Positions 49,718 to 61,955 of a DNA stretch of 64,000 bases are shown piece by piece. The stretch spans positions 292,621,422 to 292,685,421 of the forward strand of contig JBOZIK010000001.1 of the NCBI GenBank assembly GCA_051453625.1, written 5' to 3'. The DNA is from Welwitschia mirabilis (taxonomy: Eukaryota; Gnetophyta; Gnetopsida; Welwitschiales). The notes below the pieces were generated by a model that saw only the letters and a program-made list of their open reading frames with translations, was not told where the DNA came from and did not search any database. Position 1 is the stretch's first letter. Each line of letters begins with the position of its first letter. The position numbers were made by a program, and so were the translations under genes.

Positions 49718-51000
49718 TAGGTATGTTAATGTTGCTTTAGTCATGAAACCAAATTCATATAGTAAATCTTGTGAAAATGAAAAATGGTAAAAATCCATAA
49801 AAGAAGAAATTCATTTTATTGAATAAAATCACACTTAGGATTTAGTTTTAATACAAAAGATCATGAAGACTATCTTCTAAAAGTGGATATATAAGATAAA
49901 GACATGTGCATATGATACTATAAAAAGGTATAAATCCCATATAATAGCATGGGATGTTTTACAATAGTATGATTTGGATTATGATGTGATCTTCAACCCA
50001 ATTGCGAAAATAACAACTCTCCACCTTATAATAGCACTTGCAACATGTAAGACTTGGTTTTTGTTATAGATGAATGTGAAGAATGCAATTGTTCACAGAG
50101 AAATTAATCATGATATATACAAGAAACATCCATAAGGATGTGTATGCCTATAAAAAGAAGATTATGTGTGTAAGCTAAGGAAATAACTATACGAATTAAA
50201 AGAAACATCTCATGCTTGGTATGAAAATATTATTTAATTTCTTTTATAAAATGAATATTTAGTGGCATCAGTATATTTAAGTTTATTTGTGAAAAATCAC
50301 AATGGTAAGGTTTTAGTTACTCTTGTATATGTGGATGATTTAATCATTATTAGAGATGAAGAGTTGCAAAACAGTGAAATAAAACAAAATCTATGTACAC
50401 ATTTTAAGATGAAGGAACTTGGAAAATTAAAATGTTTTATTAGCTTATAGGTAAATAAATTTAAGAATGAATTCTTTTTATATCAGCAAAAATATGCAGA
50501 AGATCTCTTCATAAGATTTTTCATGGACAACAAAAAAATGATCACTTTGCTAATAGATATGAATGTGAATTTATAAGCTAATCAAGGAAAAAATTTGTAA
50601 TATTTAATTATGTATAAATAATTAAGTGGAACCTTTATTTATTTGATAATATTAAGGCTTCATCTACCATTTACAATTGGTTTAGTAAGTCCATTTATGT
50701 AAAAGCCAAGAAAGCCACATCTAGTAGAAGCTCATCAAATACTTTAGTACATTAAAGGAACATCTAATTTAGGAATTTTATATAAGAATAAAGATTATTT
50801 CATGTTAAATGGATATTGTGATGCAAAATATACTAGAGACTTAACTTCAAGAAGATCAATAACATGATACATTTTCAATATGGGTTCTGTTGTAATTTCC
50901 TAGCATAGCAAAAAGTAACCCATCATTTCATTGTTCATAAGGTAAATAGAATTCAACAATAATGGATTCATAAGAATGTAACTCATTGATGAAATTATTA
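49718..51000 (+). pseudogene. Second copy of the copia RT/RNase H relic
   Basis: It parallels 47571-48960 in order. The catalytic block is intact as YVDDLII (50328-50348), unlike the HVDD of the first copy. The open frame 50262-50450 covers this block and ends at 'KELGKLKCFISL'. Other parts carry stops, for example where Gln or Trp codons are expected. The copy lacks gag and integrase because the duplication starts after them. Confidence 0.8.
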
Positions 51001-51763
51001 AAATACTCATAATGGGATGGAGAATACTCTATGTCAATTTGTTGTGATAAATTATCAACAATTCAACTTGTAAAAAATCATGTATTTCATGCGAGAACAA
51101 AGTATATTGATGTACAACATCATTACATTAGAGAAAAAGTTTTAAAAGGGGAAATCTATATTAAAGCAATGAAGATAGAAAATTAAATTTTTCATCTCTT
51201 CATTAAAGTGTGCATGCTAGTAATGTTTAGGGGAAAATTAAAGTAGTTAACATTGTTAGTCTTCATATTTTGTGTGTTTAATTCCAAAACTATAAAATTT
51301 GGAATGTTGTTATTATGTGTCTATATTGAAATCTTATTTGCTATATTGTTATCTTGTTAAGTATTTCCTAGTTTTATGCTAGCCGATTTATTCTCTATCT
51401 TAGTTGAACATATATAAAAGAATGCAATTCCCTTATTTATTAGTATATAATAATATTACGAAAGGAATCCTAATTCCCTAATGAAGATTCAATTATTCCT
51501 CCAAACCTTTTTGGTATGTTGAGTTTCTTACTATAAAATACTTATATTAGAGCCAATAGTATTGGCCTATTTTCTCTAGCACTTGATATTACAAAGGATT
51601 GAAAATGGATCTTTTCAACCAATGACTAATCTCTCTTAAAATTAATTTTAAGAAATCCTTTGATAAGCTTTCATGGAGTTTTATTGTTAAGATGCTTTAG
51701 AAAATTCATTTTGATGATATTTTTCTTTAGTATGTTTAACTTTTGCTTGTGGATGTCAATGCT

Positions 51764-53444
51764 ATTGTAATGATAAATATCCTCTCTTCCTCCTTCTTCT
51801 TCCTTTTTTGTTTCATTCATCAAGGAATCTTCTCAATTCCCTGTCTGTTCAATATCTTTACGATATTATTGTTTATCAAATTCAATTAAAAAATAAAAAT
51901 AATCTCTTTCTTTGCTTGAGCTCTATTAGAGCAACCTAGGCTCTAGCATCAATTGGAACAAATTTGATTACCATTGAAATTTTCTTTCTTATCTATCTAA
52001 TCAACTTTGAATTTAAAGTTTTCAATCCTAAAACTCTATTAGGTGTTTCTTCCTTCACAAATCATGGAAGCTCCATAATGAAGGTTTATTTCAAGAATGC
52101 AAACATCTTTCTTTCTATCTTTAACTTATAATACAAATTTTCTCATTTATCAAGATTTTATTCTAGGTTCTGGTTCATGCTTATAAAGATTGAATCCTCT
52201 TTATTTCTATTCTCTAGTGTGCTTTGGTGACTACTTTTATTTCATTCTATTATAATTTCCTTGATGTTTTATTCAAGTTGGGGGTAGGGGGGTTTTTGTT
52301 GGAAGAGGGGGAAGGGTGGAGGGGAGAAGAGCGGAAGGAGGTGGAAATTGGGGATGGTATGGGTATGGAGGAGATGTTGGAGCTATCCTTAAATAGGATA
52401 AAATAATAAGAGATTGTGGATTAGGACATCTTCAGAAGGATAAGAGAACTATTATATCAAAGATCTTAAGTTAATCATAGTAATTTCAACTTTAAAGTTA
52501 TGGAAAATTATCTTTATGGTATTAAATATTAAATATAAAATAATCATAAGGTTCTAAAATTCATTTTTACTCAATCAAAGTTAAATGTTGAGTGAAGAAG
52601 ATAGGTGAAATTTCTTTGTAATTTTCATCCTGAAATTATAGATCATAAAGGTAAAGGGAATAAAATTGCAAATTCCCTTAGTAGATATGATCATCTCTAA
52701 GTTATTATAAAAATTTAAATTCAAATATCTATTATTATAAGCCTTGTGACATAGTAATCTAGGCATATGTTTTTAAGATTCTAGATCACTTGTAGGTAGA
52801 TAATGAATTTATTTAACATATTAAGATTTTATGTTTAATGCATCCACTAGTAAATGGAACTAGAATTTAGACATTTTATTTGTAATGCTCTATTTAATAA
52901 GATTATCATTTTTCCCACTTTTTATATATTTTAGCTTTAGTTACTCTAACTTACTTGCTTAGATAATTCAAGCATAATAACTTATTTTGAGGAATTGATT
53001 TATTAGGTAGCACAAGATCACTTCTTTTTTATTAGAATGAGGGTGATATTTTTTTTTTTTAGTAATATGACAAACATGGTAATGTTAGTACTACTTAGTA
53101 TGTAATTGAAATATTTGTGTAGTGTTTGTTTTTAAAATTAATTAGAAAAAGTTTAAGATTATTACAAACTGGTAGCACACTCTCAATTATCAAAATTTAG
53201 ATATAGAAATTTCTTAGATTCAGTTAAAGAAATTCTTGAGACCATGAAAAATTATGACTTTTCTTGTAGGTTTTCAAGATGCACATTGGAAGTATGTGCT
53301 TTAAATGATTAAAGAAAAAATTGAGAAATGATAAAATAAGTCAATGACCTTAGAAAGGTATTAAATATTAGTAAAACATATTTCTTTAGCTAATCTAGTT
53401 TAATTTTCAAGCTTTATGATTCCTTTTTCCAATGCTTTTTATGT
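51764..53444. other. Unassigned region with a G-rich island
   Basis: No coding family was recognised. It holds a G-rich tract (52278-52390). Near 51947-51965 the text 'ggctctagcatcaattgg' resembles the antisense of a tRNA-Met primer-binding site, but the match is poor. The rest is AT-rich. Confidence 0.4.
52278..52390 (+). other. G-rich tract with quadruplex potential
   Basis: Five runs of three or more G lie within 52278-52325 ('gggggtaggggggttttt', then 'gagggggaagggtggagggg'), followed by GA-rich text to about 52390. One loop is 14 bases, so it is a non-canonical quadruplex candidate. It stands out in an AT-rich setting. The frame over it (Gly/Glu-rich) is probably not a gene. Confidence 0.6.
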
Positions 53445-55399
53445 ATGGACATCCATGATTTTGAATTTTGTATGACATACTTAATGTGTTAGAAAAGGAT
53501 TAAATAGAGTTACTTGAAAGAAGTCTATTCTTTTCACTAAATCTCCTAGTATTGGAATTATAGATCTACATAAGTAGAGTCTTGATCTTGCCATTAAAAT
53601 GATCATTCATTCTTGTTCTAGTTTTCAAACTTCAAAAGAAAATTTTAAGTTACATCTGTAGATGGCATCTAAATGTATTAGGTGATCTTTGAATATTTCT
53701 AATCCTATATGTATTTTTTAACTAAAAATTTAAGAATATAGGTGGGATGATCCCTTTTAGATTTTATGGGATTATTCATTCAAGTGAAGATCTTGGTTAA
53801 TAATTCATGAGTTTCGTTGTAATCACTCTACTATTGTTAAGCTTCTAGTTTTGCTTTATATAAAGGTAAAGTATTTTGTCTTTTATAGTGATTTTAAACA
53901 TTACAATGATTATGTTGTAAATACTTCTATGTAGTCTAATATTTGTATGTAATGAAAATCATTTTGGATAATTGATTAAGCTCCCACATAATCTATGAAC
54001 TTCTCAAATTAGTTAATTGAAAAACTTAAAGAATAGTAAATATTTTAGTTAAAGACATTTGTACTTCTATTTAAGAGGATATTGATTAGACTAGGCTTTC
54101 AAAAAAGTGGGGTGAAACATCGTTAATTTATCAAAAATATTTAAGAGGATGTAAAACACTCTAAACCTTTCAAGATCAATGTTTTCATATGATTTCTTTC
54201 TCATCAGGGTCTACCTCTTAGTGAACATTTATAACATTTTTATAATAAAAAGATTAAATGTCCATTAGGTGACCATGCCAAGTATTTTTAGCATGTCTAA
54301 ATATGTTTTGGACTTAAAATTTAGCTACATTATTAGCTATGAAAATTTAGATACTTTAGACTAATTTTTAGAGTGATCTACAACAAGATTACGTACAATA
54401 GTATAGTAAACTATTTATTTATTTTTGTACTCTTAATCCTTATATGAGATTCTTCAAGATTTTCTAAGATGTCAATAAAACAATTCATTTAGGAGATATT
54501 ATTCTTAAATCTTGGTCTATAGCTTAACTTTAACTAATGACACGAAATCAAAAAATTCTTTTAGAGGATTAATATTTCAATCTTTTAATAGATGCTTAAG
54601 TGGAAACTAGATCTTAAAATTAATCATATTTTTTTGATATTATTTTCTTTCTTCTTTTTTTTGTAGTTTTACTTGTGTAGATTTTTTCTAGTCTCACCTC
54701 TATTTGTTATGCTTATTTTATGTGAAAGAAAGATGTTGCCAAGGTAAGGTCTGAATGGTTTCTTCTCACCCCTATCTATGGACTTTTGCATACATCTCTA
54801 TTGCTTTTATGACATATCAATTTCCCTCCAATATTCCATTGCATGTTCATTTCAAGAGTAGAGGAGAAAATGAATGTAACATTGATTCTAGTATAAGATT
54901 TTTTTGTAATATCATTTAATAATTTATAGTAAATTTTATTATTGTTTCATGACATGATTAGAAAATTTGGCCTAAAGTCCAATTCTTTTCTTAAAATTAT
55001 GGATGTTATGGGTTATAGTACTTCTTTCAAACATTTAGCATAGTCTAGTTACTAACATCATTTAGATACTATCCTAATTGGGCCATCTACCTAGATTGCT
55101 TCATATGCTCCTTTAGTTTCTTCGAGTTCATTGCCCACTTCAACTACAAAAATAAGCACTATAGGAGAATAGAAATCATGTTGGATAACATATTTTCCAC
55201 CTCCAGCCAAAAAAAAGGAAAAAAGGAAATTAAATTTGGTTCCAATTCTAACTTTGACTCATATGAATGAAACAAATGTATACATCTCCTCAAAGGTTCA
55301 CTCTTACTCTTACAACTATGATAATAAGTCTATAGCTTCATTAACAATTTTTAACATTTTTATACAAATGAAGAGATTATTAATCTGACTCTTGAATGT
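53445..55399 (+). repeat. Dispersed repeat family B, copy 1
   Basis: It aligns in the same orientation with 59283-60780. Shared landmarks are 'gatcttgccattaaaatg' (53582/59418), 'ttttagattttatgggatta' (53755/59596), 'cactctactattgttaagct' (53825/59661), 'tgcttttatga.atatcaatt' and 'gtatacatctcctcaaa'. About 480 bp (54300-54750) is missing from copy 2. A Cys-rich text near 54264 might be a decayed zinc-binding motif. No family could be named. The right end is cut by the gap 55400-55499. Confidence 0.8.
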
Positions 55400-55859
55400 N
55401 NNNNNNNNNNNNNNNNNNNNNNNNNNNNNNNNNNNNNNNNNNNNNNNNNNNNNNNNNNNNNNNNNNNNNNNNNNNNNNNNNNNNNNNNNNNNNNNNNNNA
55501 CTGTACTTCAAATTTCAAAAAAGAACGAAAAATTTTGAGTTATGGCAATTAAACAAAACAAAATTATTTTCTTATTATTGTAAAACAAAATAATAAAAAT
55601 TTCTCGAAAAACAATTATGCCATTGAAACATCTTTGCTTATCTCTTCAACAAAACCTAAAAACAAACTTGAATACTTATTTTAAAAACTAATATGAAATT
55701 TGAGCAAAGTAAAACAACATTGCATAAAAAATGTAATTGCACCTTTCAAATAAAATAATGACCTAAAATTTTGAAACTATTTTAAGCTTTCATCAAAATC
55801 ATCTAGAAAATGAGAAAACTACTTCTTTAAACTTTTGAATAAGCTAATGAAGTAGAAGG

Positions 55860-56230
55860 AAAGGAGAGAGATGGTATTATTCTTAGCATGGAGGTCCTCA
55901 TTTGCCATGGGTTTAAGTGGCTGTTTTTCAATGATTCATAGCCATTGGGCTGTGTTTTTGTTGTCTTTATCCTATGTGTACGACTGCATCTTCGCCTTGG
56001 ATGTTACGCTTTTTTGATGCTTAGATAGCATTGTCCCGAGTCTTCAGTTGAGTCCTTTTGAATCAAATTTCAAACTCTGGATGTGAAAAGCACTTTCTTG
56101 CTTTTTTCCTTGTATTCCACTTCCATTTTGAAATTTTTTCCGTTTCCCTTTATAGTGGCCACTTGAAAGCAAAAGGAGAAGAACAACTTCAATGAAATGA
56201 GCTGAAAAGAAGATGGTACGTTATTGTGTT
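55860..56230 (+). other. Less-decayed island, possible gene leader
   Basis: This stretch has several CpGs and more balanced composition than its surroundings. It has a TATA-like 'ctttatagtggcc' (56149-56161) and, about 50 bases on, 'gaaaagaagatggtacgtta', which could be a start codon followed at once by a splice donor. A 'tttacatgcag' acceptor-like site lies at 56520-56530. No protein match was found, so a first exon is only one possibility. An ordinary unmethylated remnant is another. Confidence 0.3.
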
Positions 56231-57150
56231 TTCTTTTTTATTTTCTTTTACTCTACTAGTTTACATGTCCAAGTGCTTGTGACTTTGTATTATTGAAACT
56301 CACTCTTTCTTTCTTATTAATAGAAATTTATAGAATTATAAGACAAATGCATTGTATTTTCTATGGAAAATGTAAGATAGAGAGAGGTTTGTAATATAAA
56401 TGCATTCTTCTCTTTATTTAAACTATACGTGCTATCTCTGTTTTGTCTATATTTCTAGTTTATTGTTGACTTACTTATTTTAAGTTGGAATTAGATATAT
56501 ATTGATGAATGCATGAATATTTACATGCAGATGTTGTTCTATTCAAGAATAAGTACCGCAAAATTACAAATGCAAGACTAAAAGGGGTTAGAAATAGTTT
56601 GCCCTTTTTTGAAAGTTTGAATCAATGCGAATACTAGTATTAAATGTTAATATTTTTAGCTAGAACATCCTTTAAAATAATTACTTTACAAGTAGATAAT
56701 GATCATGCAGTAAACATAAAAGAAAAAGGAGGAGGAAAAAATGTTTTTCAAATCTAAATGTTCCGTTAGAAGATTCAATCTATGCACATGAATGTTCTAA
56801 ACCTTCTATGAATCAAATTGCTACTCCAATCACTCCTTCACATTAATGCACCTTTACATTAAATTCAAAGATTGTTGCATCGAAAACAATAAAAGAAATA
56901 ATGGAATATGTAAGACTAAAATCACTTGGTAATTCAATCAGGAAAAAGAGTAAATAATACACAATTCTTTTATTTCACATTTTAGTTTGTAAAATAAAAG
57001 AATCGTTTGTTACCTAATCTTAAGAATTCTAACTCAAAACAAATGGAGCGAAAACAAAGGAAGTGATCTATAGTTGAAGATTCTAACTTAAAAAGAAATG
57101 CAGCAAATATTTTATTTGATGGGATGAGAACTTGTATTAACTATATATAT

Positions 57151-57152
<2 letters not shown>

Positions 57153-57189
<37 letters not shown>

Positions 57190-57290
57190 GCCCCTTTCCC
57201 TCTCCCTTCCTCCCTCCCTCTCTCCCCCTCTCTCTTGCCCCTCCACTTCCCTCACCCCCTCTCTCTTCTCCCCTCTCTTCCCTCATGCCA
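57153..57290 (+). repeat. (CT)n and homopyrimidine tract
   Basis: A CT microsatellite (57153-57187) is followed by a nearly pure C/T stretch to about 57288, broken by only a few purines. Such polypurine-polypyrimidine tracts can form triplex (H-DNA). The Ser/Leu/Pro-rich frame over it is an artefact of the repeat. Confidence 0.9.
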
Positions 57291-58925
57291 TATTTAATCT
57301 CAATGGTGGTAAATTAAAATCTTCTTGTGTAACTATACATATCTTCTTTCTCTCCACATCCCATATTTAATTTTAATGATAATGAAGCAAGAACTTATAA
57401 GTGCGTATATGCTTCTTCTCTTCCCTTACTTGCAAAGAGAAAGTCTAGGCTATAAATTTAATTTGAGTCATGTAGTTTTATTTCTAGAGGCTAAATTTTT
57501 AGAGGGTTATTAGCAATGTCTGATATGTTTGAATCCAATAAATCCTTTGAATTCTTAATTCCAAAAATGTGATGAGAAGTGATCCATTTGGATAAATTAG
57601 GTGATATCAATTCAAATCTAAATAATAGCTTTTGATATTCATGCCTTTTCAAAGTGTATGAACTTGGTTTTATTTCACTTTTTTGTTAACTTTCATCAAA
57701 GTGCTTTATCCCTAATACATCTTTACTAATTTATGCTACTATCTAATAAGCTTGATCATAGCTAGAAATTCATTTTAATCTAAATTTATCATTTCTCTAG
57801 TAATTCTTAAGTGGTTTTAAGGCAGTACATTTACTACCTATAGCCTATTTCATAGAGATATTTTGACTATTTTTAAGAGCAAGTATAAAAATTGCAAAAT
57901 GGAATAAATGTGCTTAGATTCTAATAAATATTTATTAGCTAGTAGTATTTATAAGAAGCTAAAAGCATACATTAAGACATTTTTTATCCTTATAACATCT
58001 ATTTTATTTTTTAATCATGAACTTATACATAAACCATTAAGTTCAAATGAGTTACTTTTATCCTATTACACTATATTCCTTGTCTAGGAGATGGGTTGTG
58101 AAAGCATTCAAGATACAAACCTTTAAAGCCAAAGAATGTGGGCATGTTTATGGCTTAAGGCCTTGGCCTTACCAACCACTAAAGACCCTCATGTCATTAA
58201 ACTTTATTATAATACCTAAACCTCATTTAGTATGTTTTCCACTCTATTGACCAGTTAGAGTATCTTTGCTTTTGATTATAGAAAATGATTATGAGAATTA
58301 GGGGCACATTTCCTTAGAGTGAGATGAGAAACATACTTGTCTATGACAAGATTGACATTATGTTTTAGCTTTGGTCTCAAACCCAACCTATGTTACTTGC
58401 TACTTTTGTCACCTTATTATGTGGAATCGAAAACACAAGAGGAAAGCATGTTGTTAAGGTTATCTTAATCTTAACATAACATGTGTTTCACATATGGCTT
58501 TGTAGTTATGATTTTTGATGATAACAAATGTAAAAATCAAGGCTATTCATAAGTCAATGATTGGGAAATATCATTTGTTCACATTAATAACCATGGATCC
58601 TATACAATATTTAGAAGGGTGATTGTTAAAAACATTTTTCCATCATAACTCTCCCCTTGTTTAATGCTTTTCTTGTGAAATCGAACATTTGCATGGTAGT
58701 TGTATTTGTCATTGTCTTTTCTATAATTTAAAGATTAATGTGTATAATGCATAAGAAACCTCATTTATTAAGGTTATTAATTTCTTTGTCCATAGACAAA
58801 GCAAAAGAGGTTATTTTGGCTACATACATTCTGTGGTCCAGCTTCTGTCAGTTAAATTTCAAATATCACATTATTATTTAATAATTAATTATTTTCATGC
58901 TTAAAATTAAAAAAAAGGTAGATGT

Positions 58926-59190
58926 TACATTTTAAATGAAAGCAACATTTAAAGTTTTTAGGTGCGAAAGGTGGATTTCACATTTTGGTACCAGGGCAAA
59001 TAAAAGTTTTTAGCTATAGATTTTTGGATCTTACATTTTGATATTAGAGCAAAGTTGAAGTTTTTATTGTTAAAAAGTGAATCTTACATTTTAGTTTTAG
59101 ATAAAGTTTGAAGTTTTTAGTTGAAGATTTTAGACTTTACATTTTTGTATCAAAGTAAAAATTTCGTTTTAAACATGAAAATTTTCTTAA
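58926..59190 (+). repeat. 53-bp minisatellite, five copies
   Basis: Copies start at 58926, 58979, 59032, 59085 and 59138, exactly 53 bases apart with no indels through the first four. Each begins 'tacatttt' (once 'cacatttt') and most have 'agtttttag' in mid-unit. Copies 2 and 3 read 'TTGGTACCAGGGC' and 'TTGATATTAGAGC', close to the retroelement primer-binding text TGGTATCAGAGC. It lies about 100 bp left of family B copy 2. Confidence 0.9.
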
Positions 59191-59282
59191 ATAATGCATA
59201 GTCTTGGTGGTACATTTTGAAGACATCAGATTCATAATTGGATAACATTCATAGTTTTTGGGTAAAAAAGATCACTGTTACA

Positions 59283-60780
59283 ATGTACATCCATGCTTTT
59301 AAATTTTCTATGACATACTCAACCTAGTATAAAAGGATTTGTAGAATTACTTAGAAAAAGTATATTCTTTTAACTAAATCTCATAGTCTTGAAATTCTAG
59401 ATCTACATAAATAGGATCTTGATCTTGCCATTAAAATGGTCATTGATTCTTATTCTATTCTCAAGATTAACATGAAAATTTTAAGTTAATATGTAGATGG
59501 CCTCTAAATATATTATTTAACCTTTAAATATTTATAATCCTACATTTATTTTATTAACTCAAAATTTAAGATTACAGTTGGGGATAGTTCCTTTTAGATT
59601 TTATGGGATTATTGATTAAAGTAAATATCTCGGTTAAGAATTCATTAGTTACCTTGTGATCACTCTACTATTGTTAAGCTTTCAGTTTTTCATAATATTA
59701 TGTCTAATATAAGAGATGTTCATTGCTAACTAGTTTATAGTATAAAGGAAAAGGATTTTTATCTTTTATAGTTATTTTAAACATTAAAGGGTACTAAAGA
59801 TTTTAGTTAAATACAATGAAAATCATTTTGGATAATTGATTAAGATCCCATATCATCTAGATTTAATTAATTAAAAAATTTAAAACAAGTAAATATTTTA
59901 GTTAAATACGTTTATACTTCTCTTTTAAAGGATACTAATTGAACTAGGCATTCAAAAAAGTGGGGTCTACAAAACATTGTTAGTTTACCAAAATCTTTAA
60001 AATTTTTAAGGTTAAGGTTTTCATATGGTTTTTTATTAGCAGGATCCACCTATTGATGAACATTTATAACATTTTTACAATATGAGGTCAAATGTTCATT
60101 ATGTGGCTATGCTAAGACTTTCTTCTTACCTTTCTCTATAGGCTTTTGTATACATGTCTATTGCTTTTATGAAATATCAATTTCCCACTAATATTTCATT
60201 GCATATTCATTTCAAGAGGGGAGGAGCAAATCAATGTAACATTGATTATAGTGTAAATACTAATTGTTTTTGGTAATATTATTTAATAATTTATAGTACA
60301 TTTTATTGTAGTTTCATGACATGATTAATGAATTTGGCTTAAAGTCTAATTCTTTTCTCAATATGATGGATGCTAGGGGTTCTAATACTTCTTTCAAATA
60401 TTTAGCATAGTTCACTTACTAACATCATTCAGATAATCTCCAAATTAGATCATCTATCTAGTTTGCTTCATATGCTCCTTTAGTTTGTTTTAATTCATTG
60501 CCCACTTCAAATGCAAAAACAAGCACTAAGAGAATAAAAATGATGTTGGATAACCTTTTTGGTTCCAATTCTAACTCTGGCTCATATGAATGGAAAAAAT
60601 GTATACATCTCCTCAAACTTCTACCCTTGCTCCTATAAGTGTGATAATAAGTCTATAGCAATATTAACAATTTTTAACATTTTTTCAAATGAAGAGATTC
60701 TTGATGTGCCATTTGAATGTCCTAAGGATAATGTTCAAATTTTGCTATTACATAATACATTATTATGGATAAATGTTGAA
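59283..60780 (+). repeat. Dispersed repeat family B, copy 2
   Basis: Colinear with 53445-55399 but about 480 bp shorter through a deletion near 60100-60120. The frame 60559-60786 ('HMNGKNVYISSNFYP', 'NEEILDVPFECP') is conserved in part in copy 1 before its gap. That suggests a former coding region, but no known family was recognised. Confidence 0.75.
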
Positions 60781-61955
60781 TTATAGATTTTAAGCATTAC
60801 ATCATCTTTTTTAAACAAGATTTGTAGCAAACTAGAAAATAAAAAGGAAAAAGAAATTAATTTTTCCAATAATTCAGGAACCACTTGTACATTGTCCCTT
60901 GTCTCTTCTGTTAAGTATTATCATGTGAATTGTGATGCTAATGTAATGGATAGCGTTGTATATTGGTATCATCTTTACACTAGTATGTAATGTTGTGAGA
61001 GGAAAATATGTATGGAAGAAAATATATGAGTGAATCATACGTAGCTCCTAAAAGATGATCTGTGTTCTTGACATTCTTGATAATAAAAAGATCTACATTC
61101 TTGCATTAAAATAGACTAGAAATAATATAAACGATATAAATTATATTTTTTATTAGTTATATTTATGATTAATTATTCATTTAATGTTCATTCTTTTTCA
61201 CTTTCAACTGTTAAATAAATTTTCTAACAAATGGTATAAAAGGGTGAATTTTTCCCCTTTCTTATTGAAGATCTTTTTAAGAATCAAATTCATAACCACA
61301 AAATCAAAATCATGGGAATAGTGCTCTCCTGTTAGGATGTCTCCAATAAGATAAACAATAATTTATTGTTTATTAAATTCTTTGTTTTTGTTTGTCCGAA
61401 GGATTATTTTCAAAATGGAGTAACAATATTAAATTTTATAACGATTGGAATTGATGGAAAATCATGGATTATAGACTTACATGAGTCTTCAAATAACTCC
61501 ATATAGAAGTGGTTTTTTGAATACGATTTCTTCGAAATAATTACTACTTTATATTAGACATAATATACTTTGTATAATTTCTGATGTTATGAGACTTAAA
61601 ATCTGTTTTGAGATGAATAAGTTAATGAAAAGAAACTTTCTGATATTCAGCATAAACCAGATTTAGTAAAACATCTTTTATTTGTTATTTACTTAGCAGA
61701 TGGACTCTCACATTTAGAAACACAGAACCGTTCTCTATTGGAATGGATTAATAACCTTTTAATGCATTAGCAGTTTAAAGGACATCAAATTAGAAAAGTT
61801 GATAGAAATAGAAGAGAGATTTTTGCATTGAAGAGAATTTTTTTAAAGAAACTTTAAATTCCCAAACATTATCAAAGGGAACGAGTTGCATAAAATAGTA
61901 TAGTTACAGTAAATTTTTGAAAGGCAAACGCTGGAAAAATAACAACACCAACTGA
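60781..61955. other. Unassigned DNA left of family A copy 2
   Basis: It keeps a few CpGs (for example 'ctttgtccgaagg'-type text near 61395 and 'gaatacgatttcttcgaaat' at 61517-61536), so it may be less decayed than other parts. No domain was recognised. Confidence 0.4.

Larger units (their letters stand above)
47571..51763 (+). repeat. Tandem duplication of the copia 3' half, LTR and flank
   Basis: Unit 1 is 47571-49617 (2047 bp) and unit 2 is 49718-51763 (2046 bp), both starting 'taggtatgttaatgttgctt' and ending 'gtggatgtcaatg.t'. The unit runs from the end of the integrase region through RT, RNase H and the 3' LTR into about 190 bp of flank. The N gap (49618-49717) lies at the joint, so more copies may exist. 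Lengths agree within a base, but substitutions are scattered throughout, so the duplication is old. Confidence 0.9.
55500..58920. other. Spacer between the family B copies
   Basis: No confirmed gene. It includes a less-decayed island (55860-56230) and a homopyrimidine tract (57153-57290). The open frames at 57149-57513 and 58047-58250 match nothing I know. The rest is AT-rich. Confidence 0.4.

Noticed and set aside
51947-51965. Possible antisense primer-binding site 'ggctctagcatcaattgg'
   Set aside because: The match to GCTCTGATACCA includes changes other than C-to-T or G-to-A, and no LTR pair was found.
57149-57370. Ser/Leu/Pro-rich frame
   Set aside because: It is the (CT)n/homopyrimidine tract read as protein.
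61430-61505. Text 'GKSWIIDLHESSNN' as a copia protease active site
   Set aside because: The family text WIIDSGAS would need several non-transition changes, and no other copia domain is nearby.
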